Origin: JAIVJM01 sp963816985
Lineage (GTDB): Bacteria > Acidobacteriota > Blastocatellia > Pyrinomonadales > Pyrinomonadaceae
Direction: 5' to 3'
Length of the DNA: 64,000 nt
Assembly (NCBI GenBank): GCA_963816985.1
Contig: CAWFMF010000004.1
Span: forward strand, 3,968,001-4,032,000
The translations under genes and the position numbers were made by a program. The notes under the pieces are model-generated. The model searched no databases, was not told the DNA's origin, and was given only the letters and a program-made list of their open reading frames with translations. Below, piece by piece: positions 1 through 9,300 of the stretch (positions are counted from its first letter, which is position 1; each line of letters opens with the position of its first letter).

Positions 1-698
1 AGGAAGTGCTCCTTCACCACCTGCCCATTGATCCCTTTCTCACTGATGAGGTCTTGGATGTACTTTTCGGACGCGTCGGAAATCGTCAGCGATGTGACCT
101 CGACGCCCTGCGTCCCGGCGAACTCCATGAACGACCCCCACCCGCCGCCGATGTCGAGCACGCGGTCGCCCGGCTTGACGCCGCACGCGTCCATCGCGAA
201 GCGGAACTTGCGCTCCATGCCGGTCTCAAGCGACTCCGCATCATTCTCGAAAAAGCCGTGGGAGTAGCCGCGTATCTTCTTGTCCAGCCAGAGCACGAAA
301 AACTCCGCGTCCACGTCGTAATGACTTTTAATCCACTTTTTATCGCTGCTCACCTGGCCGCCCAAACGGGGCGCGACGTAAGTCACCCAGAGGTAGTGTA
401 AAGGGTGGTTGTCGCTGAAGATGGCGCGGTACTTCAGCGCCTGAAGCAACGAGCCCTCGATATCGAGGTCACCGTCCATGTATGCCTCGGCGATGGATAT
501 CTCGTCGAAGGAGGAGAGCGCGCGCACCCCCTGTTCGTTGACCGCCTTGACGACGAAGCTGGGCTCGCCGCTCCCGATGAGGTGTGAATTACCGTCGGGC
601 AAGCGCAGCTCGAAGGGGCTCTCCGGGGAGATGTCCGACATCACGGCTTGATACCTCTGCCGCAGAGGGGAGACTACATCTCGGGCGACTGTGACCAT
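1..698 (-). CDS. Cyclopropane-fatty-acyl-phospholipid synthase-like methyltransferase (partial)
   Basis: The reading frame enters from the left window edge, so the C-terminus is missing. About 232 residues are visible. The N-terminal half matches the cyclopropane synthase leader region (an MDGDLDIEG-type segment and the KSHYDVDAEFFVLWLD motif that precedes the SAM domain in this family). It is followed by SAM-binding motif I, VLDIGGGWGS. Family members transfer a methyl or methylene group from S-adenosylmethionine to unsaturated acyl chains of membrane phospholipids. The start is the ATG at 698, preceded by GGAGGG at good spacing. The next gene on this strand is a fatty acid desaturase, which fits a lipid-modification pair in which the desaturase makes the double bond and this enzyme modifies it. 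The exact product (cyclopropane or branched) cannot be told from sequence. Confidence 0.9.
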   Translation of the reverse strand, partial: MVTVARDVVSPLRQRYQAVMSDISPESPFELRLPDGNSHLIGSGEPSFVVKAVNEQGVRALSSFDEISIAEAYMDGDLDIEGSLLQALKYRAIFSDNHPLHYLWVTYVAPRLGGQVSSDKKWIKSHYDVDAEFFVLWLDKKIRGYSHGFFENDAESLETGMERKFRFAMDACGVKPGDRVLDIGGGWGSFMEFAGTQGVEVTSLTISDASEKYIQDLISEKGINGQVVKEHF

Positions 699-867
699 AT
701 CAACCCTCCGGTGTGTCATCCGTCGAGAGGATGAGAGTTTTGATTTGCGCCGGGGACTGTTAGGCGTCCGCGGGCGAACTAAGCGAAAGGTTCATCTCGT
801 CGAGCGACGAGAGCATAACGGGCGGGTATCTTGTCACCCTCTCACTTGAGAATCAATAAAAATTCCG

Positions 868-1764
868 TCAGGCCGATTCGTCGGCAAGGCCGGCCCGAAA
901 ATTTTTCGGGGGTGAACGTAAGTCCCAGACGACGCCCGCGCATGCAAGCGCCTTCAGAGCGTAATGGGAGATGTCGAACTCCCACCAGTAGAATCCCTGT
1001 CTTTCGGAGGCGGGGAAAAAATGGTGATTGTTATGCCACCCCTCGCCCAACGTGATGAAGGAGATGAGAAAGCTATTGCGACTGTTATCTTTGGTGTCAA
1101 AGCGACGCCGACCGAACACGTGGGCCAGCGAGTTGACGGTGAATGTTCCGTGGTAGAGCAAGACCGTGCTCACAACGAAACCCCACACCAGCATTTGCGG
1201 GCCGGACGTGCCCGCGCCGGGGTAGAAACGTCCGAGGGCGGCCCCGAACGAAAAGAGCGAGACGGCCAGCAGCGCGGGCGGCAGCCAATAGAACCTGTTA
1301 ATGAAGCGCAACTCCCGGAATTTCGCCAGGTCGGGGACTAGTTCGGTTTTGGTCTTCTTATATTTGGGACAGAGCAGCCAGCCGATGTGCGACCACCAGA
1401 AGCCGTGTACCACCGGTGAATGAATGTCACTCGCCGTGTCCGGGTGTCTATGATGATAGCGGTGGTGGGCCGCCCACCAGAGCGGCCCCTGCTGGGCGGC
1501 GGAAGCCCCCAACCAGGCGAGTACGAACTGAAAATGGCGGCTGGTCTTAAACGAACGGTGTGAGAAGTAGCGGTGATACCCCGCGGTAATCCCGAACATT
1601 CGAACCACATACATCACGGCACAGGCGATAAGCGCGACCCGACTCACGCCCACCCACACGAGCAGAAGGCAAGACAGGTGCATCAGCAGGAAGCCGGGGC
1701 TCTCGCGGAGGATGATCTTATTATCATCATCGCCGAGGACACTGGCGTCGGTGCGGTGAGGCAT
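868..1764 (-). CDS. Acyl-CoA/fatty acid desaturase (delta-9 type)
   Basis: A 298-residue integral membrane di-iron desaturase. The three histidine boxes are present and ordered: HRYFSH, HHRYHH and HNNHH, the last in the context GEGWHNNHHFFP, which is typical of stearoyl-CoA/acyl-lipid delta-9 desaturases. Hydrophobic stretches flank the boxes. I prefer the ATG at 1764 because TAGGAG lies about 11 bases upstream. A longer frame reaches 1800 but has no ribosome site. The enzyme introduces a cis double bond into saturated acyl chains using O2 and an electron donor. It lies upstream of, and in the same direction as, the cyclopropane synthase-like gene, so the two may act in sequence on membrane lipids. 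Confidence 0.93.
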   Translation of the reverse strand: MPHRTDASVLGDDDNKIILRESPGFLLMHLSCLLLVWVGVSRVALIACAVMYVVRMFGITAGYHRYFSHRSFKTSRHFQFVLAWLGASAAQQGPLWWAAHHRYHHRHPDTASDIHSPVVHGFWWSHIGWLLCPKYKKTKTELVPDLAKFRELRFINRFYWLPPALLAVSLFSFGAALGRFYPGAGTSGPQMLVWGFVVSTVLLYHGTFTVNSLAHVFGRRRFDTKDNSRNSFLISFITLGEGWHNNHHFFPASERQGFYWWEFDISHYALKALACAGVVWDLRSPPKNFRAGLADESA

Positions 1765-1784
1765 GATATGGCTACTCCTAAAGC

Positions 1785-2151
1785 ATGCGGGCGCGGGCAC
1801 CGCGATTCAAGCACAGGCGGGGCTCGGGTGCCAGTGTGGTCAAGAAGGTCCGGGACTGCGTCTTACCAACGACTACCTTAGCCCCAGCTCGACGGCCCCC
1901 GACAAGTACTGGTCGCCCGAATCGACAGTGTAATACAGTAGCGGAGTCTTCGGGGTTCCCGTGCCGATCATGATTGCTAGAAACGCGGTGTGCGGCGTCC
2001 GCCCGTCCGGCCCGGTAATCTCCCAGAACTCGTTCGGAGGCTGGGCGCGGAACCTCCAGTTCGGAAAAAGCGCGGCGTAGAAGCTCTTTCCTGTCTGACA
2101 GTTGTCGTCCGGGATTATGCAGTGGAGGCTGAGCGAACCTATATCTGCCAT
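1785..2151 (-). pseudogene. VOC/glyoxalase-superfamily protein, frameshifted
   Basis: From the ATG at 2151 (GAGG upstream) the frame encodes a VOC-type first half (SLSLHCIIPDD, then a KSFYAALFPNW helix/strand segment and a YYTVDSGDQYL strand). It stops after 92 residues at GAVELGLR. Shifting by one base at about 1880 lets the protein continue as GAKVVVGKTQ, the usual strand after an AVELG motif in this family. The remaining 25 codons no longer resemble a VOC C-terminus. I read this as a decayed or truncated gene, or possibly a sequencing error followed by divergence. A truncated protein lacking half of the betaalphabetabetabeta module is unlikely to be functional. Confidence 0.5.
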
Positions 2152-2262
2152 GATGCGCCTCGGGGTTAGGGATTGATGTGGCACGGCCCACCGAGTGGGC
2201 TGTGTCAGGGGTTGCGTTGCGAAAATTATTTTCAAGTGTGGAAGTATATCGGGCGCCTTTCA

Positions 2263-2463
2263 CTAAGCGGCGATCCCGAACAGCAAAGCTACAAACTTCG
2301 CCTGACCTCGCGCGTCACTCCCTGCTAACCTTTTGACCTGCCCCTTCCTCATCATGTTCACCGACTCAATGCCTTCGAGCGTGCGTTCCGCGGTGTGGAA
2401 GCGCTTGAAGCATTGCGAGGCTCGCACCTTCTTCTTGACGAAGCGGTGGTCCTGCTCAATCAC
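2263..2463 (-). pseudogene. IS6-family transposase C-terminal remnant
   Basis: The frame encodes IEQDHRFVKKKVRASQCF and continues with a GQVKRLAG segment, the C-terminal part of IS6/IS26-family DDE transposases, including the catalytic glutamate context (V/I-EQDHR). The catalytic aspartates and the N-terminal helix-turn-helix are missing. On the upstream side (2540-2553) lies TTTGCACCAGAACC, the terminal inverted repeat seen in the other IS6-like copies of this window. This copy has therefore lost its interior, and its other end is not recognisable. Confidence 0.75.
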
Positions 2464-2539
2464 AGTGGCGACCGCGAAATAGGGACGACGAGTGAGGAGG
2501 AGGCTGATTCATGCGACTGATTATCAGCCCGACTCAGCG

Positions 2540-2553
2540 TTTGCACCAGAACC
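2540..2553. repeat. IS6-like terminal inverted repeat (orphan end)
   Basis: TTTGCACCAGAACC recurs at 6303-6317 (one mismatch) and 13455-13469, each time at the edge of IS6-like transposase sequence. The opposite orientation is at 6073-6087. Here it marks the 5' end of the minus-strand remnant at 2263-2463. Confidence 0.7.
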
Positions 2554-2555
2554 TC

Positions 2556-4805
2556 TCATTTCAACTCCATGGCCCAGATGTTACCTGTGATTTCGGCGTA
2601 CTCGTAAACGATCCTGTCGCCCGCCGGCGACCACGACGGGTAGCGCACGTAGCTGTTGGCCTTCGAGTAATTCGTCAGCCGCTTTTGCGTTTTGCCGTCC
2701 CGCGAAACCCACCAGACATTCCAGTAGCCGTTGCGGGCCCCGGCAAACGCGATCTTATCGCCGCCGGGCGACCAGCTACCCGCCCAGCTATGCCCGCGCT
2801 CGAAGGTCAGTTGCTCGTAGTCGCCGCCGTCGCCGGGGATGACGGCGATGTGCGAGTCGTTGCCGCGCGTCACCTGAAAAGCGATAAGCTTGCCGTCGGG
2901 TGACCAGCAGGGGAAGCCCATCGCCTCTTTGTCGAAAGTCAACTGTCGCGCCTCGCCGCCCGAGAGCGATTGCGTCCAGAGGTTGGTCGTGCCGCTGCGG
3001 TTGGAATTGAAGACGATGCGCGAGGCGTCGGGCGAGACGCGTGGATATCTTGTATCCTGTCCGAGATTGGCAAAGTGCTCGTCATTTCCGCCGCCCGGCG
3101 TGACGATTCGCATTTCCACACTTCCGGGGCGAATGTTGTAATAAACGATCTTGTTTCCGTCATTGCCAAACCAATTGGTAAGTAACCCGCTGAAGGTGTC
3201 GGTCGGAACTTGACGAGGGTTCGCGCCGTCCGCATCCATCAACCAAATCTCCGCCAAAGTGCCCGCGCGCTGGACGGTATAAGCGATGGTGCGCCCGTCG
3301 GGTGAAAACGTGGGGAACGTCTTACGCAGGTGTGTGTCTCCGGTCAGGGGTGATGGCGCGCCGTTCGTTTCGCCGTCGGGGGAAACGGGCGTTGACCAGA
3401 TATTAGTCGTCGAAGTGACCGCGCTGTAAGCGAGACGTTTGCCGTCGGTCGCGAATGAGAGATGGCGATAGAGGGTGCGTCCGGTGTTCGCTATCGTCTC
3501 GGGTTCGCCCGAAGGCTCACCGCCCTCCGAGACGCGTACTTTCTGCAAATTGAACTCTCTGTTAGCAGCCGTCCCGGAAAAGTAGATGCTACCGCCGTCG
3601 GGCGCGAAAACGGGATCGTATTGAAACCCGGGGCGAGGCGTCACGCCGCGCTTCAACTCGCCGCCCTCGACCGCGACCGTCCACATCCCGGCAGCATTGA
3701 GGTCACTCACTATAAACACGATTCGTTTTCCGTCAGGCGACCATGCGGGCGCGCCGTGTCCGCCCTTCGGCTCGCCCGTCCGCGTTAGTTGAACGCGCAC
3801 GCCGTCTTGAACGGTGACGAGCCAAATAGTCGAAGGCGGCTGCCCGGCTGAAGCGGTGGCACCGATGTCGGTAAACCCGTTGGATTGAAAAACGAGTCGC
3901 GAGCCCTCCGGAGACCAGCGCGGGCGGGAGCCGAAATCGGTCAACTGTCGCGCCGCCCCGCCGAACGCGGGGATGAGCCAGATGCCCTTGCGATTCTGCG
4001 AGTGGTAAGCGAGCAGTTTACCGTCGGGCGACCAGGCGGGTTGAAAATTCTGCCCCCCGTCGGAGGTGATCTGAATCTCGCGCCCGCCCGGAGCGAGTTG
4101 CTTGACGTATATTTCGAAGCCGCCGCCGCGGGCCGAACTGTAAGCGATGGCGTTACCATCCGGTGAGAATGCCGGGAAGATGTCCAACCCCGTCGAAGCT
4201 GTGAGCTGTGTGGTTTTTAGTGCGCCGTGCGGCTCTCCGGGTGGCGCTGAAGAGACGGGTAACTTTTGTCTCTGCCAGATGAAAAGCGTGATGACGGCAA
4301 GCGCGGCGGCTCCACACACGGCAACAAGAGCATAAACAAAAGGGCGGTATGCTCTCGGTTTCGCGTCTCGCGCCTCATCAGTCAACAAAGATTCAGTTCG
4401 TGCTGCCGCACCGCCCGTCATGCTTTTCAGCTGCGCCGCAGGCGTGCCCTTTGCTTCAACCGCCTTTTCACCCTCGGCGAACACTTCCGTCACTTCCGCG
4501 ATGAAGCGGTAACCGCGCGTGTGTACGGTCTGGATGTAACGTGCTTCTTTCGGGTCGTCGCCCAACGCCTTACGCAGTCTGGCGATTTCACGCGTCATCG
4601 CATTTTCCGTGACGAAAGTATCCTTCCAGACCTCATCCAGTAGCTCCCTTTTCTCGACCAACCGCCCGCGATTTTCGATGAGGAACAGCAAGACGCTGAA
4701 GGCCTTCGGCTCGAGCGGGACTTCGCTCCCGCCTTTCCACACTTTAAAAGCGCACGGTTCAACCCGCACGTCGTCGAACGTGAAATCAGGCGGTTTCTCG
4801 GCCAT
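2556..4805 (-). CDS. CadC-like winged-helix regulator fused to a TolB-type beta-propeller
   Basis: About 749 residues. Residues ~8-105 form an OmpR/CadC-type winged helix (PKAFSVLLFLIENRGRLV, then EIARLRKALGD and TVHTRGYRF). A linker and one membrane helix follow (about 155-178, YALVAVCGAAALAVITLFIW). The remainder is a chain of WD40-like PD40/TolB propeller blades with repeated FSPDG/WSPDGK motifs. This membrane-anchored one-component regulator with an extracytoplasmic propeller is common in Acidobacteriota. The ligand is unknown. The GTG at 4808 and ATG at 4805 are adjacent and neither has a clear ribosome site; I chose the ATG. It is divergent from the protease-like gene at 4913, a plausible target. 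Confidence 0.9.
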   Translation of the reverse strand: MAEKPPDFTFDDVRVEPCAFKVWKGGSEVPLEPKAFSVLLFLIENRGRLVEKRELLDEVWKDTFVTENAMTREIARLRKALGDDPKEARYIQTVHTRGYRFIAEVTEVFAEGEKAVEAKGTPAAQLKSMTGGAAARTESLLTDEARDAKPRAYRPFVYALVAVCGAAALAVITLFIWQRQKLPVSSAPPGEPHGALKTTQLTASTGLDIFPAFSPDGNAIAYSSARGGGFEIYVKQLAPGGREIQITSDGGQNFQPAWSPDGKLLAYHSQNRKGIWLIPAFGGAARQLTDFGSRPRWSPEGSRLVFQSNGFTDIGATASAGQPPSTIWLVTVQDGVRVQLTRTGEPKGGHGAPAWSPDGKRIVFIVSDLNAAGMWTVAVEGGELKRGVTPRPGFQYDPVFAPDGGSIYFSGTAANREFNLQKVRVSEGGEPSGEPETIANTGRTLYRHLSFATDGKRLAYSAVTSTTNIWSTPVSPDGETNGAPSPLTGDTHLRKTFPTFSPDGRTIAYTVQRAGTLAEIWLMDADGANPRQVPTDTFSGLLTNWFGNDGNKIVYYNIRPGSVEMRIVTPGGGNDEHFANLGQDTRYPRVSPDASRIVFNSNRSGTTNLWTQSLSGGEARQLTFDKEAMGFPCWSPDGKLIAFQVTRGNDSHIAVIPGDGGDYEQLTFERGHSWAGSWSPGGDKIAFAGARNGYWNVWWVSRDGKTQKRLTNYSKANSYVRYPSWSPAGDRIVYEYAEITGNIWAMELK

Positions 4806-4912
4806 CACAAAACGGTCAGCGAAACGCGTGAAACGGTCACAGGTGCGTCAGGACATGACTCGACGCGCCGCTATAGCCTCCGCCGCGAAGTTTACGATAC
4901 GCGGAGGAAGCT

Positions 4913-5812
4913 TTGGAAAAGAGATTAGCCCACTGTGTTTTAGCTGTTTGCATCAACTTTCTGTCCCTCACCGTCGGCCTTTTGGCACAAACGCCGAGTA
5001 ACGATTTGTCGGTGCGGTTTCGCCCGCTGCGGGATTATCTGATAGTCATTCCCGTCCGGGTCAACGGCGCGAGGGCGTGCGATTTCCTGCTCGATACGGG
5101 CACAAACTCAACCCTCATCACGCCCGAACTCTCTACGCATCTCAAATTACATCCCGTCGACCGCATCGAGTTGGTGACGGTCGCCGGCTCGCAAATCACG
5201 ACTCGCTCATACTTGCGCGAATTAGTCATTGGTTCAAAGTCAATTGAGAATGTCGAGGTTCTAACCGCCGACCTACGAGAACTCCGCCGCTTGGATGCAC
5301 ACATCTGCGGAGTGTTGGGACAAAACGCGCTCGGAAAATTTAATTATGTTATCGACTACCGCGACCGGAGCATAAAGTTTATTGAAGCCCATTACGGTGA
5401 AACGCGATTGCGCGGCGAGCGTCTTCACGTCGACCGGAGGGGAGTGAGACTTGTGCTTACCGCGCAGTCGTCCAATAAAACTGTCGTGCGTCTCGTGTTG
5501 GATTCCGCCGCCTCGCGTGTGATTCTGTTCGAGTCGGGGTACAGGAAACTCAAGCAAGACCTGGAACGAGAGAGGGACCCGTCTGCGCGTCTTTCTACAA
5601 ACGCGGGGGATGGTGTCGCGCGGCTGGCTGTACTCCGCAACCTGCGGCTTGGCGACGACACGTTCCACAATCTACCCGCAGCGCTACTCCAGACCGGGGT
5701 GGTTGATGTGGGACGCTCGGATGACGGACTGCTGCCCACCTGTTTGTTCCGGTCTATATTTTTTAACAACACAGAAGGGTATGTAATGTTAAATCCGCTG
5801 ACGCCTGAGTAA
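4913..5812 (+). CDS. Secreted retropepsin-like aspartic protease family protein
   Basis: A 299-residue protein with an N-terminal hydrophobic signal (about residues 8-25) followed by an aspartyl-protease lobe containing FLLDTGTNSTLI (Asp61-Thr-Gly). A second, related lobe has VLDSAASRVILF (Asp197), in which the canonical DTG/DSG is altered to DSAAS, so the second half may be degenerate or dimer-independent. The start is a TTG at 4913 with GGAGG about six bases upstream; no ATG fits. It is divergently arranged with the CadC-like regulator at 2556-4805. The substrate is unknown. The family includes periplasmic clan AA proteases with one or two lobes. Confidence 0.8.
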   Translation: MEKRLAHCVLAVCINFLSLTVGLLAQTPSNDLSVRFRPLRDYLIVIPVRVNGARACDFLLDTGTNSTLITPELSTHLKLHPVDRIELVTVAGSQITTRSYLRELVIGSKSIENVEVLTADLRELRRLDAHICGVLGQNALGKFNYVIDYRDRSIKFIEAHYGETRLRGERLHVDRRGVRLVLTAQSSNKTVVRLVLDSAASRVILFESGYRKLKQDLERERDPSARLSTNAGDGVARLAVLRNLRLGDDTFHNLPAALLQTGVVDVGRSDDGLLPTCLFRSIFFNNTEGYVMLNPLTPE

Positions 5813-6072
5813 GGACGGAAGTAACAGTAGCCCAACCACCCCGTAGACTGCGGGCGGTAATTTAGGGTAGGTGGGATAGGTTGCCGCCCGCTAGCCGCCG
5901 GCGTGAGACGACGTGGGACGCAGGGAATATATGCGGGGGAGGGGAGGGTGTCAATTAATTGTCATCTCAAACTTTGATATTGCGGGAGTAACAGGCACTT
6001 GATTGCCGCGCGGTCTTTTTTCTTTTAGCCAATAGCTCTTGAGTGCGCGGTCGTACACTAACTTAGTTAGGA

Positions 6073-6317
6073 GGGTTCTGGTGCAAACGAACAGCGCATC
6101 TACCCGATGCTCGGCTTCAAGAATTTCGGAAGCGCGGCAGTGACGATCAGCGGGATAGAATTAGTGCAGAAGATCAAGAAGGGGCAGTTCGACATCCCAA
6201 AGACGGGAGACGCCGGAGAAGCACGGACGCCTCAAGTGTGGGAAGCAGCGCTCGCCGCTTGATACCAAACAGACCGATGATCAGTAAGTGGCTCTCACGC
6301 TATTTGCACCAGAGCCC
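6073..6317 (+). mobile_element. Internally deleted IS6-like element (MITE-like, 245 bp)
   Basis: GGGTTCTGGTGCAAA at 6073-6087 and its reverse complement with one mismatch at 6303-6317 bound a 245-bp segment. Inside is the last ~60 codons of an IS6-type transposase (YPMLGFKNFGSAAVTISG to a stop at 6260), nearly identical to the larger copy at 12240-12312 and 13308-13413. The first ~150 codons are gone, so it cannot move by itself but keeps both ends. I see no 8-bp target duplication. The adjacent 5813-6072 shows nothing recognisable. Confidence 0.7.
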
Positions 6318-6332
6318 TTTAAAACATCGTGT

Positions 6333-6374
6333 AGAGCAAAGCCCCGACAGAAATTCCCGTCGGGGCTTTGCTCT
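6333..6374 (-). terminator. Hairpin terminator for the 6394-10335 gene
   Basis: A perfect 16-bp stem (AGAGCAAAGCCCCGAC with its complement) closes a 10-base loop about 20 bases past the stop codon of the minus-strand lipase-like gene. The stem ends in A/T-rich sequence read from the minus strand. Confidence 0.75.
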
Positions 6375-6393
6375 GTCCCTAATGGCTACGCGC

Positions 6394-9300
6394 TCACTGT
6401 CCGAAGCGCTGGCGGTACTCGATGGAGTCGAGGAAAGCCTGCACCATCTGTGCTTGGACGAAGTTGCCGCTGAATTGGTTCAGCTTTGCGAGCCAGAAAA
6501 CATACCCCGGCGAGTCCGGATCACGCCGTAGGTAACCGAAATATTCCGACAAGACGAAGGCGGGGTTGAACTCGGCCTCCCGAACTGAGACTGAATCCGC
6601 CACCTTCTTGAGAGCGGAGACGCGCCCTTCAGTGCCGCCGCCGCCGAAAGCGACATTAGCCTCCTGTAGTTCCGTCTCCGTCGGCGTTAAACCGGCGGAG
6701 TCGTATAAGGCATCAACAAAGTCGGCTGCGGTCTGTGAGGTGGAGAAACGCGCCGCGAACTCGGGACTGTCTACGAGCTGCTCTGCGTACTCCTGCTTGT
6801 TCTCTTCGAGCCGCTGCGCCGAGCCTGGCTTCCCGACTATGACCCCTTCGCCGAGCTGGCGAGTGTCGCGGATGAACTGTTGGTAGGTGAGGCGCGACGA
6901 GGGGTCATCCGACTTCTTGCCGAAGGCGACGCGTTGCATGCGGACGGCGAAGAACCTGGTCTCCTGAAATTCGATGGAGAGGAAGAAGGCCGCCGAGACG
7001 TTGACGCGCTTGACCGCCCGGCACTCGGCGACATTGCCGCACGACTCTATCTCCTGCACCCAGAAGGCGAGACCGGCAGCGTCCGGCTCGCGCCCGAAGA
7101 AGTCGTGGTAGTGCTGCCTGACGAAGAACTCCGAATCTTCGAGAGGGTTAGCGGCATTCGGATTAGTGTCGTCGCTCGTGACAGCCACGGAAGCCGTGTT
7201 AATCGTCCCGAGGGCCGCGCCACCTGCGGGGTCGCTCAGGGCGACCGTGAACGCCTCGCTGCCTTCGACGAAGGCGTCGTCGGTGATGAGCACGTTGAAA
7301 GTCTTCGTTGTCTCGCCGGACGCGAAGTGGAGCGTGCCGAAGGTGGTCGTGTAGTCGGAGCGCTCCGACGCGCTGCCGTCCGCGGTGCGGTAGTCGACTG
7401 AGATGTCTCCCGCCGTGACACCCGTGCGCGTCACCGTGATTTCGACGCCGTGTTGATTCTCGGAAGTCGAGTAGCTGCCGGAACTGAATTGTACCGTCAA
7501 GGCGGGCGCGACGAAGCCTTCGAAGGCTGAAGCAGGAATCGGCGGCGACGCGAATACGTCAGCAGCCGACAACGTCTCAGCGTTGCTGAAGAGCAGCAGG
7601 TCTGTGATGGTGAAAGGCCCGTCTATCCCATTGCTGCCTATCGCCGAGCCGCTGAAGGAGAGGCGAATCGAGCTGACGCCTACAGGCAGGTTACCCGAAT
7701 TGTTGGCGAGGGTAATTTCACGGCCCGTCTGGTCGCGCAAACGCGCCGACCACTGATAAGAGCCAGCGGTCGGGACGTTGACGCCGATGTCGGCCCGCAG
7801 GGTGTCGAATTTGCCGTTCGCGTTCGTATCCACGCCCACGGCGGAGTTCGCACCGGTGAGCGCCATGCCCGCACCCTCGAACTGCGTGAACGGGTACGCT
7901 GCAGTGTTGTGTGCGGAAGTCGTCTCCGTCAGCGGCAGTATCACCTGATTCAACTCTTCAGCCATGCGGACGGAGGTCATCTGGTAAGGCCCGTTGACGC
8001 CGTGAGCGAACAGGGTCGCGCCGTCGAAAACTAACTCCATGTCGGTCGCCGCAGGCGTCAGGGCGAAGCTGTTTGAAGTCTCTAGTATGTTGCCCGACGA
8101 ATCCTGAAGGGTCGCGGCCAAGCGGTAGGTGCCGCTTGCTGTGATCTGCACAGGCACTTTCAGCACCAACTGATCGAAGCGTCCGTTATTGTTCAAGTCG
8201 CGACCGGAGTCGCTGAGTCCGCTTAGAATCTTCGAACTGCTCGCGGTCGCGAAGACCGACAGGTATGTCTCGCGACTGAACGGCACGCCGGAGCTAGTGC
8301 CCGAGCCGTTGACGGTAATTCCGTACGGCCCGGCTTGAGTCGCGCCGTTGAAACGTGCCGTGTAGACGCCGTCGTTCAGGACGGCGTCGGGAGATGCGCC
8401 ATCGTCCAGCAGTGCAACGTTCTGGGCCGTGACGCCGTCGGGTAAAAGGACTGCGGCATTAACCGTGGCCCCCATGACCGGGAGCGCCCCGTCCTTCAAG
8501 GCGGCGCTTAGAACGAAGTTCCCGCCAATCTGGGTCGAGAGCTTGTCGGACGCCGCCGTCATGAGCAGCGGGGCATCTTCGAGCCAAGCCTGCACATTAT
8601 AAGCTACCGGCCCCGTCGTGTTGGTCGCCGTCACAGACGCCGTCCAGTTACCCGTAGCGAACGACCCCGTGAAAGCGTATGCCTCCATGAAGCCGGCGGG
8701 CGTCTCGACCTCCTGCCGCGACACCTTCGGGTTGCCGACAACGGTCGCCGCGTCGAACACCTGGCCGTTCGGGTCGGTCAGCTTCAGGCCGAGCTCGCCT
8801 TCCGTGTGTAGAAGGGTGAAGGCCAGCGTCGAGCCTGAATCCACGGGGATGACGTGGGAGGCCGTTTGCGGCTGCTCCAATTGGCCACCGACAGTCTTTG
8901 TGTGTTGCGTCCCCGTGTTCAACGCGGCCGCGTTCACCGACGTGGAAGTCAGCCTGCCGCCGGGTAAATTTAGAACGCCCTCGGTGGCGAACGGACTCCT
9001 CTGACCCGGCGCTTTCACTTGCGAACTCGCGAGTGCGAACGCTACCTGATTGCTGTGCAACCCCGTGTGTGAAGCCGGGCCGAAGGTCGGCGGGAACGTG
9101 GAGGTGACGGTTCCGTTGATGGTGTAGGGCAGAGCATGCACCGAAGAGAGCGGCACGATGAGATCGCCTTCCCCGACGATAGCTTGGAGGGCCCTTCCGC
9201 CGGGGTCTGAGGTGAAGCTTCCGGGTATCTGGTGCCCCGCGATAGCCACGTACGACACTTTGGGATTGAAGCCGTGGAAGAAGTTATACACGGCCATGTA

